From Actinomycetota bacterium (GTDB lineage: Bacteria; Actinomycetota; CADDZG01; WHSQ01): a DNA stretch of 64,000 nt. The DNA is taken from the NCBI GenBank assembly GCA_030446465.1, contig JAUJNI010000002.1, positions 489,936-553,935 on the forward strand, written 5' to 3'. Each line of letters opens with the position of its first letter. Positions within the stretch are counted from its first letter, which is position 1. Position numbers and translations under genes: made by a program. The notes under the pieces are model-generated. The model ran no database searches and had not been told where the DNA came from. It worked only from the letters and a program-made list of their open reading frames with translations. This document shows, piece after piece, positions 36,159-45,354 of this stretch.

Positions 36159-37330
36159 TGGATTCCCAACCACGCCGCAAGTCGCGTCAGATCCGCGTCG
36201 GCGACGTCGCGATCGGCGGAGACGCCCCCATCTCGGTCCAGTCGATGACGATCACCAAGACCGAGGACGCGCAAGCGACGCTCATTCAGGTGCACGAGCT
36301 AGCGACTCAAGGTGCAGACATCGTGCGAGTAGCGGTCCCCCACGAGGCCGACGCGCGGGCGCTTCCCCTCATCGTGCAAGAGGGCGGCGTGCCGATCATC
36401 GCCGACATCCACTTCTCGGTTCGGCTCGCGCTGCTGGCGCTCGAGGCCGGCGTCCACGGCCTCCGCATCAACCCCGGGAATATGCGCAATCCGAGCCACG
36501 TGAAGGAAGTTGCCGAGGGGGCCAGGGATCGGGGCATTCCGATTCGCATCGGGGTCAATGCGGGGTCCCTCGACAAGAAGCTCGTGGCCAAGTACGGCCG
36601 GCCCACCGCGGAGGCGCTCGTCGAGAGCGCGCTCTACGAGATCGGCTTGCTGGAGGAGCACGGCTTCGAGGACGTCAAGGTCTCCGTAAAGCACCAGAAC
36701 GTCTCCGAGATGATCGCTGCCTACAGATTGCTGGCCTCGAAGACGGACGTGCCGCTCCACCTGGGGGTCACCGAGGCCGGCACCCCCAAGCAAGGCGTCG
36801 TCAAATCAGCCATCGGCATCGGCACGCTGCTCGCCGAGGGCATTGGAGACACCATTCGGGTGTCGCTCACCGCCGATCCGGTGGAGGAAGTCAAGGTCGG
36901 CAAGCAGATCCTCCAGTCTCTTGGTCTGAGAGACGACAGCTTCGACCTGGTTGCGTGCCCGTCGTGCGGGCGCGCCGAGCTCGACGTCGTGGCTCTTGCA
37001 AACGAGGTCGAGGCGGCAATTGAGAAGATGGACCTGCCTCCCATGCAGATCGCAGTCATGGGGTGTGAGGTGAACGGCCCGGGCGAGGCTCGCGACGCCG
37101 ACATCGGCATCGCCGCAGGGCCGGGCCGGGGGCTGCTCTTTGCAAAGGGCGAGCAGCTCGGATGGGTGCCTCACGACAAGCTAGTGGCGGCGCTGCTGGA
37201 AGAAGCAGAACGCGTGGCCGCCGAGATCCGCGCTCACGGTGAGCCGCAAGGGGGCGAGGTGAAGGTAGTGAGGGGGGCCGGCCGCCGCCAGGCGGTCATG
37301 CCGATCGCCATGGGCCCGCCGACCTGCTGA
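36158..37330 (+). CDS. ispG: 4-hydroxy-3-methylbut-2-enyl diphosphate synthase
   Basis: Penultimate step of the MEP isoprenoid pathway, an iron–sulfur enzyme. The 390-residue product has [39 protein letters not shown], the cluster cysteines in [11 protein letters not shown] and the NGPGEA segment preceded by GCEV. ATG 36158 overlaps the stop of the protease as TGATG; the frame from 35798 is a shadow. The C-terminus ends with a short Arg-rich tail. proS, often next in actinobacteria, is absent. Confidence 0.95.
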   Translation: MDSQPRRKSRQIRVGDVAIGGDAPISVQSMTITKTEDAQATLIQVHELATQGADIVRVAVPHEADARALPLIVQEGGVPIIADIHFSVRLALLALEAGVHGLRINPGNMRNPSHVKEVAEGARDRGIPIRIGVNAGSLDKKLVAKYGRPTAEALVESALYEIGLLEEHGFEDVKVSVKHQNVSEMIAAYRLLASKTDVPLHLGVTEAGTPKQGVVKSAIGIGTLLAEGIGDTIRVSLTADPVEEVKVGKQILQSLGLRDDSFDLVACPSCGRAELDVVALANEVEAAIEKMDLPPMQIAVMGCEVNGPGEARDADIGIAAGPGRGLLFAKGEQLGWVPHDKLVAALLEEAERVAAEIRAHGEPQGGEVKVVRGAGRRQAVMPIAMGPPTC

Positions 37331-37416
37331 AAGGTGATCCCCGCCCCACTGCGCGTGCTCGCCCACCCTTAAATATCTGCGACTAGTGGGGTAGTGACCG
37401 GTCCAGCCGAGGGGGC

Positions 37417-38031
37417 GTGAGATTGAAACATCGGAAGGCTGTTTGGCTGGCTGTGGCGTCTCTCGGGGCAGCCCTCGCGATAGTGGAGGTGGCTGGGGCT
37501 ACCGACAACGACACCGCATGGCACCGCCATAGTGACGCTTGGGGCTACCGGCTCAACTCCGACCTTCCAGGTGACTGGAAAGACGCTGTCCAGGAAGCAG
37601 GCCGCGCCTGGAGTAGCCGGACGAAGTTGGACTTCGTGCGCAACACTCCGGACACGGATAGCAGAGACCCAAGTACGACATCTCACATATGGTGGAGGGG
37701 GTCTATACCTTCGGGTTGGCAGGACGGTTGTCCCCCCGACGTCACGCTCGCCTGTACGCGATGGGTATTCGAATCCACTACCTCTAGTCACTTGAAGGAT
37801 GCGGACACCGTGTTCAATCGGGATAAATCCATGGGCGCGAGTTCGACGAACTGTCTGCTCGATCTAGGGGTAGACGTGCAGGCTGTCGCTTTGCATGAGT
37901 TCGGCCATTGGGGAGTGTTAGCGCATAGCTCCGACGACGAGGCCGCAATGTACAGGTACTACAACGACTGCCAACGAACACCGGCAGATCACGACGTGGA
38001 CAGCATGCGTGCTCAATACGAGGGTCACTAG
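37417..38031 (+). CDS. Secreted metzincin-type (matrixin-like) metalloprotease
   Basis: The 204-residue product has a signal peptide (AVWLAVASLGAALAIVEVAGA) and a catalytic site VALHEFGHWGVLAHSSD, i.e. HExxHxxxxxH with three zinc histidines, followed by EAAMYRYYNDC, a Met-turn as in matrixins. The Gly that metzincins have at position 8 of the motif is replaced by Val, with a Gly one place earlier. Two or more Cys pairs are possible. GAGGGGG precedes the GTG. It interrupts the core order after ispG and is lower in GC, so it looks acquired. A lipoprotein follows by 16 nt. Confidence 0.75.
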   Translation: MRLKHRKAVWLAVASLGAALAIVEVAGATDNDTAWHRHSDAWGYRLNSDLPGDWKDAVQEAGRAWSSRTKLDFVRNTPDTDSRDPSTTSHIWWRGSIPSGWQDGCPPDVTLACTRWVFESTTSSHLKDADTVFNRDKSMGASSTNCLLDLGVDVQAVALHEFGHWGVLAHSSDDEAAMYRYYNDCQRTPADHDVDSMRAQYEGH

Positions 38032-38047
38032 AGGGGGTGCCACGGCA

Positions 38048-38665
38048 ATGAAGCTGCTTACGAGATCCATACTCGTGATCTTCTTGACGACGGCAGCGGG
38101 CGCGTCTGCTTGTTCTGCATCGCGACCCATTGAGGGCCGAGCTGCTAAAGGGAACGACAGTCACCTGAGCGTCCAAGGTCTATCGGTCAGATTCACTATC
38201 CAAAGGTATTCGAGACTCGCGGATCTGGTCATCCGGGGTGTACCAACGTCTGACGTCGTTCGGCCCTTTACGTCAAATGGAGCAATCCCAGACTCGGCCA
38301 AGGACGATGAAATGTACGGGACGGCTGGTTACCACGATGTCACGGTTCGAGTGACGGAGTATCTCAAAGGAGAAGGCGGCGATACCGTCTCAGTACGCCG
38401 GCTCGATCCTCCACCGGGGGTTGGCTTTTCTAGCTCAGCTCCGGAACCCGAGCTCGACAAGGAGCAGGTCATGTTCCTGTCCCAAGGAGAGGGGCTATGG
38501 AGCGGTGGTTACTTGGTTCTTGGAGAGCAGTCCCTTGCTCCCGTTGTCGGAGGGGCGGTCAAACTTCCAGGAGGGTCCGTCCTGCTGTCGGAGTTTAGAG
38601 AGCGGGTCATAGGGGCCGCCTGGCACGGTAGGCGACAATCCATCTCCCCCTCGGTCGATGATTAG
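38048..38665 (+). CDS. Putative lipoprotein, partner of the metzincin gene
   Basis: The 205-residue product has a signal peptide (LLTRSILVIFLTTAAGASAC) with a lipobox-like ending. The mature part contains DVTVRVTEYLKGEGGDTVSVRRLDPP and KEQVMFLSQGEGLW, a beta-rich pattern seen in small secreted proteins of Gram-positive bacteria in which a metal-free beta-barrel is suspected. No family is assigned. AGAGGGGG precedes the ATG and the gap to the protease gene is 16 nt, so the two probably form one transcript. It could be an inhibitor, chaperone or substrate of the protease. Confidence 0.55.
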   Translation: MKLLTRSILVIFLTTAAGASACSASRPIEGRAAKGNDSHLSVQGLSVRFTIQRYSRLADLVIRGVPTSDVVRPFTSNGAIPDSAKDDEMYGTAGYHDVTVRVTEYLKGEGGDTVSVRRLDPPPGVGFSSSAPEPELDKEQVMFLSQGEGLWSGGYLVLGEQSLAPVVGGAVKLPGGSVLLSEFRERVIGAAWHGRRQSISPSVDD

Positions 38666-38680
38666 GCCACGCCGCCCTAC

Positions 38681-38761
38681 TTAGCGGCCTGCGTTGGGAC
38701 GCTTGCCGTGGTTCGCTTTGTTCTTGCGCCTGGTGCGGCGCTTACGTCCTTTTTTCGCCAT
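38681..38761 (-). CDS. 50S ribosomal protein bL37
   Basis: A 26-residue, extremely basic peptide: MAKKGRKRRTRRKNKANHGK and then RPNAGR. The ANHGKRPN motif and length match bL37, the small protein seen in mycobacterial 50S structures. AAGGGAA precedes the ATG on the minus strand. The gene lies tail to tail with the lipoprotein and head to head with rimP. A larger minus-strand frame (to 39271) contains it but the upstream part overlaps rimP and is not coding. Confidence 0.85.
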   Translation of the reverse strand: MAKKGRKRRTRRKNKANHGKRPNAGR

Positions 38762-38811
38762 GAAGTTCCCTTGGTAGAACGCCGGGCAGCAACCATAGCC
38801 GAGGATGGGTG

Positions 38812-38944
38812 CCACAGGGCTCCGAATAGCCCTGTGGTAGGCTCTTGCACCTGCTCTGAGCAGGAGTTTCACCGGATTCCCCCCGAGGGACCCAGGCGGA
38901 GTCCGGCAATCGGAATTCGACCGGAAGCCCCTCGAAGAGGGGCT
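38812..38944 (+). promoter_or_regulatory. Structured region between bL37 and rimP
   Basis: Three stem-loops stand in series: CCACAGGGCT/AGCCCTGTGG with a 6-nt loop (38812–38837), CCTGCTC/GAGCAGG (38850–38864), and AGCCCCTC/GAGGGGCT with loop GAA followed by TTAATTT (38926–38944), which looks like a terminator 22 nt before rimP. A TAGGCT at 38838–38843 could be a promoter. The set could form an attenuated leader of the rimP–nusA–infB operon. Confidence 0.45.
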
Positions 38945-38966
38945 TAATTTGTGGCAGGGAGGTGTC

Positions 38967-39428
38967 GTGAGTGCGGTGGAGGAGGTAAAAGACCTCGCCG
39001 AAGCCGTCACGAAACGCCGTTCCCTGAAGTTGTGGGATGTCGAGGTGGGTGGCGTCCCAGGACGCACGGTGGTCCGCGTGTTCGTCGACGCCGACGGCGG
39101 GGTCGATCTGGACACGGTTGCGGAGGTTTCGGAGGAGATCTCCCGCGGGCTCGACTTGAAAGACCCCATCGCGGGGCGCTTCACGCTCGAGGTGAGCTCG
39201 CCGGGACTCGAACGAAACCTCAAGTATCCGCAGCACTTTGCGGCGTCGGTCGGCCGGCAGGTCGTCATCAAGACGAAGGAACGGCTGGTCGGAGACAGTC
39301 ACCGCGTCGAGGGCACGGTCGCGGCGGCGGGTGCCAACAGCTTCAGCATTGCAACGAGTGACGAGCAGGTAGACGTTCCGTACTCCGCAGTGAAGTCCGC
39401 CAGAACGGTCTTCGAGTGGAGCAAATAG
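38967..39428 (+). CDS. rimP: Ribosome maturation factor RimP
   Basis: Assists late 30S assembly. The 153-residue product has LWDVEVGGVPGRTVVRVFVDADGGVDLDTVAEVSEEISRGLD, the family core EVSSPGLERNLKYPQHF and a C-terminal SH3-like domain. GTG 38967 is preceded by AGGGAGG at good distance; the frame from 38949 also has a TTG start but no such site. First gene of the nus–infB operon. Confidence 0.93.
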   Translation: MSAVEEVKDLAEAVTKRRSLKLWDVEVGGVPGRTVVRVFVDADGGVDLDTVAEVSEEISRGLDLKDPIAGRFTLEVSSPGLERNLKYPQHFAASVGRQVVIKTKERLVGDSHRVEGTVAAAGANSFSIATSDEQVDVPYSAVKSARTVFEWSK

Positions 39429-39441
39429 TGGAGGTAACCCG

Positions 39442-40482
39442 ATGAAGATCCCCCTTGATTCTTTGCGCGACGTCGAGCGCGAGCGCGGGATCTCATTCGA
39501 GACGCTCGTCGAGGCGATGGAAAAGGCGCTCGCGTCCGCGTATTTGCGGACGCAGGGCCTCGAGGAAACCCGCGGGGCGCGTGCCGTGATCGAACGGGAC
39601 TCCGGCGAGGTGACCGTGTTCGCCCAAGAGGTGGAAGTCGACCCAGAGACCGAAGAGGTAACCGTCCTCAACGAGTGGGAGGACACTCCCGCCGACTTCG
39701 GTCGCATCGCCGCTCAAACCGCAAAGCAAGTGATCCTGCAGCGGCTTCGAGAGGCCGAACGTGACCTCACCTTCGGTGAATACTCGGGCCGAGAGGGCGA
39801 CATCGTGACCGGCATCGTCCAGCAGCAGGATCACCGGTACACGATCCTCGACCTCGGCAAGACCGAGGCCCTCATGCCCCCGAGCGAACAGATCCCGCAC
39901 GAGCGCTACGAGCACGGGGCCCGCCTGAAGGCCTACATCGTCGAGGTGCGCAAGTCCGCCAGAGGCCCCCAGATCATCGTGTCTCGAACTCACCCAGGCC
40001 TCATCAGGAGGCTCTTCGAGCTCGAGGTTCCCGAGATCCTCGAAGGCGTCGTGGAGATAAAGGGCGTTGCCCGCGAGCCCGGACACCGCTCCAAGATCGC
40101 GGTCGCGAGCAACGACCGCAACGTCGATCCGGTAGGGGCGTGCGTGGGGGCCAAGGGATCGCGTGTCCGCATGGTGATGAACGAGCTGCGCGGCGAGAAG
40201 ATCGACATCATCAAGTGGACGGACAACCTTCAGGAGTTCGTCGCCAACGCGCTGTCACCGGCAAAGGTCAAGGAAGTCCGGCTGCTCGAGAACCAGACCG
40301 CACTGGTGGTAGTGGCCGATTACCAACTGAGCCTGGCAATCGGCAAAGAGGGCCAGAACGCCCGGCTGGCGGCCCGGCTCACGGGCCTGCGAGTCGACAT
40401 CAAGTCCGAGAGCCAGATCCGACAGGATGCCGAGGCGCCCAGTCCGCAGCCTCAGGGCAGCGAGGCGGGCTCGAAGGCGTAA
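39442..40482 (+). CDS. nusA: Transcription termination/antitermination factor NusA
   Basis: Binds RNA polymerase and nascent RNA. The 346-residue actinobacterial form has the N-terminal domain, an S1 domain ([28 protein letters not shown]), and two KH domains ([27 protein letters not shown] and [20 protein letters not shown]). It lacks the C-terminal acidic repeats of E. coli NusA. GGAGG precedes the ATG, 13 nt after rimP. Confidence 0.96.
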   Translation: MKIPLDSLRDVERERGISFETLVEAMEKALASAYLRTQGLEETRGARAVIERDSGEVTVFAQEVEVDPETEEVTVLNEWEDTPADFGRIAAQTAKQVILQRLREAERDLTFGEYSGREGDIVTGIVQQQDHRYTILDLGKTEALMPPSEQIPHERYEHGARLKAYIVEVRKSARGPQIIVSRTHPGLIRRLFELEVPEILEGVVEIKGVAREPGHRSKIAVASNDRNVDPVGACVGAKGSRVRMVMNELRGEKIDIIKWTDNLQEFVANALSPAKVKEVRLLENQTALVVVADYQLSLAIGKEGQNARLAARLTGLRVDIKSESQIRQDAEAPSPQPQGSEAGSKA

Positions 40483-40503
40483 AGGAGCGAATCGAAGCAT
40501 AAG

Positions 40504-40788
40504 ATGGACGCCGTTCCCGTCCGGACCTGTGCCGGCTGCCGCGCCAAGCGGGCCCAGTCGGATCTGATCCGGGTCGTGGCCGGTCCTCGCGGAGCCGTGG
40601 TGGTGGATTCGCAGGGGCGCCGGCCGCCCGGGAGAGGCGCTTACGTCTGCGATCGACGAGCTTGCGTTGAGCGAGCGCTCGATGCAGGGGGCCTGCGCCG
40701 AACGCTGAGATACGAAGGAAGCTGGCCCGAAGGGTTCCGCGAGGAGCTTCTGAGAGAAATCGAAGGACAAAGAGGAAACGATGGCTAA
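40504..40788 (+). CDS. ylxR: YlxR family RNA-binding protein
   Basis: The 94-residue basic protein has the signature VRTCAGCRAKRAQSDLIRVV and RRPPGRGAYVCDRRACVERAL of the DUF448 family, always between nusA and infB. Members bind RNA, and a regulatory role in transcription and translation has been reported for some. The stop overlaps the infB ATG by 8 nt. Confidence 0.92.
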   Translation: MDAVPVRTCAGCRAKRAQSDLIRVVAGPRGAVVVDSQGRRPPGRGAYVCDRRACVERALDAGGLRRTLRYEGSWPEGFREELLREIEGQRGNDG

Positions 40789-42847
40789 GCCAAGGGTTCA
40801 CGAGGTCGCCAAAGAGCTGGGTGTGACCAGCAAAGAGGTCCTTGCCCACCTGGACGCGATCGGGCAGCCGGCCAAGAGCCACTCCTCGAGTCTCGACGAG
40901 GTCGTGGCCGACCGCCTGCGCGCGGACCTCGGCAACGGCGCCGCTTCTGCAGCGGGCGAGACCGCGCACGAGACCGTCGAGGTGCCCGAGCCCGAGGACC
41001 CGGGCCAGGATCCCGGTGAGGTCACGGGTCCTGCTCCCGAAACCGGTACGGACCCCGATGCTCAGGTGGACGAGCCTCCGGCCCCGGCGCCCGCGGCCGT
41101 TCAGGTCCATCGCGGTATCACCGTCCAGGAGTTCGCAGCAAAGGTCGACCGGAGCCCCGCCGAGATCGTCAAGGTGCTTCTCGGCCTCGGCGAGATGGTC
41201 ACCGTCACGCAGTCCATGAGCGACGAAGCGGTATTGCTGGTGGCAGACGATCTCGGCATCGACGTGCGGATCGTCGACCCCGGCGAGGCGGAGCTCGACT
41301 CAGAGGAGCCCGGCGAAGCCGAGGCGGACGACGGCGCCACAACTCCCCGGCCCCCTGTGGTCACGGTCATGGGCCACGTCGACCACGGCAAGACGACGAT
41401 TCTCGACGCCATCAGAAAGACCGATGTGGTGGCAGGCGAGGCCGGTGGCATCACCCAGCACATCGGTGCCTACCGGGTGCACCACGACGGTCGAGAAGTC
41501 ACCTTCATCGACACGCCGGGCCACGAGGCGTTCACTGCGATGCGGGCGCGCGGCGCCCAGGCCACGGACGTCGCCATCTTGGTCGTCGCGGCAGACGACG
41601 GAGTCATGCCGCAGACGGTTGAAGCGCTCGATCACGCAAAGGCGGCCCGGGTCCCGATCATCGTCGCCGTCAACAAGGTCGACAAGCCAGAGGCCGACCC
41701 GGCGAGGGTCCGCCAGCAACTGTCCGATCACGGGCTGATCCCCGAAGAGTGGGGCGGAGACACGATCTACGTCGACGTCTCGGCCAAGCAAGGCGACAAC
41801 CTCGATGCGCTGCTCGAGATGATCTTGTTGACGACCGACGTGCAACTCGACCTCAGGGCGAATCCTGATGCGCCGGCGCGCGGCGTCATCATCGAGGCCC
41901 ACCTCGATCGCGGCCGGGGGCCGGTTGCGACCGTGCTGGTAAAGCGGGGGACCCTCCTGAAAGGCGATCCCCTGGTCGCGGGCGTTGCGTGGGGACGAGT
42001 TCGAGCGATGCTCGACGAGCACGGGGACGAGACCGACGAGGCAGGTCCCGGCCAGCCGGTGCAGGTGCTGGGATGGCAGTCGGTCCCGCAGGCCGGCGAC
42101 GACTTCAGGGTGCTGGACGACGAGCGTGAGGCTCGAAGCATCGCGGGGGAGCGCGAGCAGCATCGCCGCTCCGCCGAGCAGGTGGCGCGCAAGCCCGCCT
42201 CCCTGGCCGCCCTTCTGGCTCAGACCAAAGAAGGTGAGATCCCAGAGCTGAACTTGTTGATCAAGGCCGACACCCAGGGATCGGTAGAGGCTCTCGACGA
42301 CCAGCTTGGCAAGTTCGACCAGTCGGTCGTGAGGCTTACCGTGTTGAGAAAGGGCGCCGGCGCCATCACCGAGAACGACATCACGCTCGCTCAGGCCTCC
42401 AACGCAATCGTGATCGGCTTCAATGTCGTTCCCACAGGACAGGCGCGCACAATGGCCGAGGAGAACGGCGTCGATGTCCGCACCTACCGCGTCATCTACC
42501 AGGCGGTGCAGGACATAGAGGCCGCTGCACGAGGGCTTCTCGGCCCCGAGCTCCGTGAGGTCCCGCTTGGTCAGGCGGAGGTGCGCGCCACCTTCAGAGT
42601 GCCGCGGGCGGGCACGATCGCAGGGTGCATGGTGCTCGACGGTGTCATCCGCAGGAACGCCAGGGCCCGGCTGGTGCGCGATGGAACCGTGATCTACGAG
42701 AGCACGATCGCGTCGCTCAAGCGTTTCAAGGACGACGCGCGTGAGGTGGCGACGGGCTTCGAGTGCGGCATAGGGATCGAGGGGTTCAACGACATAAAAG
42801 AGGGTGACCTCATCCAGAGCTTCCAGGTCCAAGAGGTACCGAGGTAG
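40781..42847 (+). CDS. infB: Translation initiation factor IF-2
   Basis: GTPase that places initiator tRNA on the 30S subunit. The 688-residue protein has an IF2-N domain at 1–50 ([20 protein letters not shown]), an acidic linker, a second IF2-N-like domain ([22 protein letters not shown]), the G domain with [17 protein letters not shown] and NKVDKP, then domains II–IV. The linker is much shorter than in Streptomyces. ATG overlaps ylxR. Confidence 0.96.
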   Translation: MAKPRVHEVAKELGVTSKEVLAHLDAIGQPAKSHSSSLDEVVADRLRADLGNGAASAAGETAHETVEVPEPEDPGQDPGEVTGPAPETGTDPDAQVDEPPAPAPAAVQVHRGITVQEFAAKVDRSPAEIVKVLLGLGEMVTVTQSMSDEAVLLVADDLGIDVRIVDPGEAELDSEEPGEAEADDGATTPRPPVVTVMGHVDHGKTTILDAIRKTDVVAGEAGGITQHIGAYRVHHDGREVTFIDTPGHEAFTAMRARGAQATDVAILVVAADDGVMPQTVEALDHAKAARVPIIVAVNKVDKPEADPARVRQQLSDHGLIPEEWGGDTIYVDVSAKQGDNLDALLEMILLTTDVQLDLRANPDAPARGVIIEAHLDRGRGPVATVLVKRGTLLKGDPLVAGVAWGRVRAMLDEHGDETDEAGPGQPVQVLGWQSVPQAGDDFRVLDDEREARSIAGEREQHRRSAEQVARKPASLAALLAQTKEGEIPELNLLIKADTQGSVEALDDQLGKFDQSVVRLTVLRKGAGAITENDITLAQASNAIVIGFNVVPTGQARTMAEENGVDVRTYRVIYQAVQDIEAAARGLLGPELREVPLGQAEVRATFRVPRAGTIAGCMVLDGVIRRNARARLVRDGTVIYESTIASLKRFKDDAREVATGFECGIGIEGFNDIKEGDLIQSFQVQEVPR

Positions 42848-42862
42848 CGTCGCCTCGTTCCC

Positions 42863-43168
42863 ATGTTCATCGGTGTGGGCCGGTTCGAGCTGTTCATTCC
42901 GGCGAGCGGCTCCCTCAAAGATAAGCGTCAGGTGCTGCGCTCGGTAACGGGCGTCGTCCGCAACAAGTTCAATGTTTCGATCGCGGAAGTGGATCACCAG
43001 GACCTCTGGCAAAGGACTGCTTTCGGGGTCGGCTGCGTCGCCGAATCGATGTCCCACTGTCGGAAGGTCCTGCAGGAAGTGGAGAAGGCCATCGCTCGTT
43101 CCTCGCTCGATCGCGCGGAGATCGTCGATCGCTCCATCGAGATCGTCGCCATGGACGACCTCCTCTAG
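42863..43168 (+). CDS. ylxP: YlxP/DUF503 family protein
   Basis: A 101-residue protein with the family pattern LFIPASGSLKDKRQVLRSV, VRNKFNVSIAEVDHQDLWQRTAFGVGCVA and a helical C-terminus. It is commonly found between infB and rbfA; function unknown, with ribosome-associated roles suspected from context. It is 15 nt after infB. Confidence 0.9.
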   Translation: MFIGVGRFELFIPASGSLKDKRQVLRSVTGVVRNKFNVSIAEVDHQDLWQRTAFGVGCVAESMSHCRKVLQEVEKAIARSSLDRAEIVDRSIEIVAMDDLL

Positions 43169-43172
43169 AGAC

Positions 43173-43526
43173 GTGAGCCAGAGATTGGAGAAGGTCCAGC
43201 GGCTTGCCCGCGAGGTCCTTGGAGAGGCCATCCAAGAGCTAAAGGACCCCCGGATTGGGTTCACTACGGTGACGGCCGTTCGAGTCAGCGCCGACCTAAG
43301 GCATGCACGTGTGTTCGTCAGCGTGCTCGGCTCCCCCGACGAGCAGGACGCGACGATGGAAGGCCTCGTCAGTGCCACACCGCATTTGCGTACTGAGCTG
43401 GGCCACCAGGTGAGGATGAAGTATCTCCCCGAGCTCATCTTCGAGCTCGACAAGGGCGCCGAAGAGGCGGAGAGGCTCGAGGAGCTGCTTCACCAGATCC
43501 ACCGAGAAGGAACAGAAGAGCGGTGA
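43173..43526 (+). CDS. rbfA: Ribosome-binding factor A
   Basis: Cold-shock-related 30S maturation factor. The 117-residue product has RLEKVQRLAREVLGEAIQELKDPRIGFTTVTAVRVSADLRHARVFVSVLG and PHLRTELGHQVRMKYLPELIFELD, a KH-type fold. GTG 43173 begins five bases after the ylxP stop; the larger frame from 42972 is a shadow. The stop overlaps the next gene as GTGA. Confidence 0.93.
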   Translation: MSQRLEKVQRLAREVLGEAIQELKDPRIGFTTVTAVRVSADLRHARVFVSVLGSPDEQDATMEGLVSATPHLRTELGHQVRMKYLPELIFELDKGAEEAERLEELLHQIHREGTEER

Positions 43527-44491
43527 GTCACGCGCTTCCCGACTGGCCCGAGGGCATGCGAGCACTTCGCGAGGCCCCCGTCATTGCTTTGGCCTGTCAC
43601 GTCAACCCGGATGGTGACGCCCTCGGATCCCTTCTTGCGCTATCCCTCGGACTTCGCAAGATCGGCAAGACGACTCATGCGAGCTGGGGTTGTGACCCCG
43701 TGACCGTTCCTCCCTCGTACCGGTTCTTACCGTGCGTCGAGTCACTAGTGCAGGCAAGAGACATGCCCGAGTCCGAAGTCTTCGTGGCCCTCGACTGCGG
43801 GGCCGGGGATCGTCTGGGCGTGCTCGAGGACCAGGCTCGCAAGTGCAAGACCTTGATCAACATCGACCATCACCCAGGAAACGATTGTTTTGGAACCGTC
43901 AATCTCGTGGACACCGAAGCATCTTCGACCGCCGAGCTGGTGATGGGCCTGTTGCTGGACCTCGGAGTTCAGCTTGACCGGGATATAGCAACTTGCCTCT
44001 ACACCGGTGTGGTGACCGATACGGGGCGCTTTCAGTACGGCAACTCGAATCCGGGGACCTTGCGTCTGGCCGCTGAGCTGTTGGCCCTCGATGTCCCGGC
44101 CCCAGCCATCGCGCTCGAGGTGTTCGAGTCCAACCAGTTCAGCTACATGAAGCTCCTCGGCCGGGTGCTGGAGCGCGCCACGCTGGTACCCGAAGAACGG
44201 TTTGTGTACTCGTGGGTCAGCCTTGAAGACCTTGCAACTACGGGGATTGGGATGGATGAGACGGACAAGCTCATCGACACGCTCAGGTCGACGCGCGACG
44301 CAGACGTTGCAGCGATGTTCAAAGAGCAAGCGGACGGCAACTACCGCGTGAGTCTCCGGTCCAAGGGGCCCGTGAGCGTCGGCAGCATCGCAAGATCGCA
44401 CGGCGGGGGAGGACACGAGCTGGCGGCCGGGTACACGACGACCGACGTGGCCTCAGGAGTCGAGCAGATTCTCGAGGCGTTGCGTAGTTGA
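43523..44491 (+). CDS. DHH/DHHA1 phosphoesterase (NrnA-like)
   Basis: Degrades short oligoribonucleotides or cyclic dinucleotide products such as pApA. The 322-residue product has ALACHVNPDGDALGSLLAL, VALDCGAGDRLG, the DHH motif INIDHHPGND, YTGVVTDTGRFQYGN and the C-terminal DHHA1 GGGGHELAAG. Position between rbfA and truB is as in mycobacteria. GTG start overlaps rbfA by 4 nt. Confidence 0.92.
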   Translation: MSHALPDWPEGMRALREAPVIALACHVNPDGDALGSLLALSLGLRKIGKTTHASWGCDPVTVPPSYRFLPCVESLVQARDMPESEVFVALDCGAGDRLGVLEDQARKCKTLINIDHHPGNDCFGTVNLVDTEASSTAELVMGLLLDLGVQLDRDIATCLYTGVVTDTGRFQYGNSNPGTLRLAAELLALDVPAPAIALEVFESNQFSYMKLLGRVLERATLVPEERFVYSWVSLEDLATTGIGMDETDKLIDTLRSTRDADVAAMFKEQADGNYRVSLRSKGPVSVGSIARSHGGGGHELAAGYTTTDVASGVEQILEALRS

Positions 44492-45354
44492 GCGCACTCG
44501 ACGGCGTCCTCGTGATCGACAAGCCGCCGGGGATGACGTCGCACGATGTGGTCGATGTCGTCCGCAAGCGCTTTGGAACCAAGAAGGTGGGTCATGGCGG
44601 GACCTTGGATCCCGACGCGACCGGCGTCCTGCTGCTCGGACTGGGGCGGGCTACGAGGTTCCTTGCCTACGCGCAAGCGTCGCCCAAGCGCTATACGGCG
44701 GTAGCGCGCCTGGGGGTGACGACTTCCACGCAGGACGCGTCCGGCCACGTTGTAGAAGAGCGGGGTGTTGCCATCGGCGCCGGCGACATCCAGGAGGCGA
44801 TGGTTGCGTTCCGTGGCGACATCGAGCAGATCCCTCCCATGGTCTCTGCCGTGAAGGTTGGAGGCGAACGCCTCTACAAGAAGGCTCGACGTGGAGAGGA
44901 AGTTGAGCGGCAGGCCCGACCGGTGTCGATCTTCGAGCTCGAGCTTGTCGACTTCTCGGCAGAGCGCGCCGAGGCGACGTTCGACCTGCGGTGCTCCGGC
45001 GGGACCTACGTCCGCACGCTGGTCCACGACTTGGGAGCGGTGCTTGGCTGCGGCGCCCATGTGAGCTCTCTCCGCCGCACCGAGGCTGGTGGCTTCCCGG
45101 TGAGCGACGCCGTTCCACTCGAGGCGGTCGGGACAGAGCACCTTCGGCCCCCGGTGGACGTGGTCGCATCGATGCCGCGGTTGGAGGTGGATGATGCGAC
45201 CGCCCGTACGGTGTCGCACGGGGGGCCGCTGGAGAGCGATGCGGGCGTTCCCATGGGGGTCGATCACGTCGCGCTCGTTCACAACGGTGCCCTACTTGCG
45301 GTCTATCGTCGCAGCGGGGGCCGGCTGGTCGCAGACCGGGTGGTGGGCTCTTGA
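44488..45354 (+). CDS. truB: tRNA pseudouridine(55) synthase
   Basis: Makes pseudouridine 55 in the tRNA T-loop. The 288-residue product has GVLVIDKPPGMTSHDVV, HGGTLDPDATGVL with catalytic Asp41, KRYTAVARLGVTTSTQDASG, IPPMVSAVKVGGERLYKKARRG and CSGGTYVRTLVHDLG. The TTG start overlaps the preceding stop. Confidence 0.95.
   Translation: MSALDGVLVIDKPPGMTSHDVVDVVRKRFGTKKVGHGGTLDPDATGVLLLGLGRATRFLAYAQASPKRYTAVARLGVTTSTQDASGHVVEERGVAIGAGDIQEAMVAFRGDIEQIPPMVSAVKVGGERLYKKARRGEEVERQARPVSIFELELVDFSAERAEATFDLRCSGGTYVRTLVHDLGAVLGCGAHVSSLRRTEAGGFPVSDAVPLEAVGTEHLRPPVDVVASMPRLEVDDATARTVSHGGPLESDAGVPMGVDHVALVHNGALLAVYRRSGGRLVADRVVGS

Noticed and set aside
37417..38665. Idea that this insert is a mobile element
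   Set aside because: No transposase, integrase, terminal inverted repeats or target duplication could be found; only lower GC and the break in gene order support acquisition.
41300..43453. 717-codon minus-strand frame
   Set aside because: It is antisense to infB, ylxP and rbfA, all of which carry clear family motifs on the plus strand.
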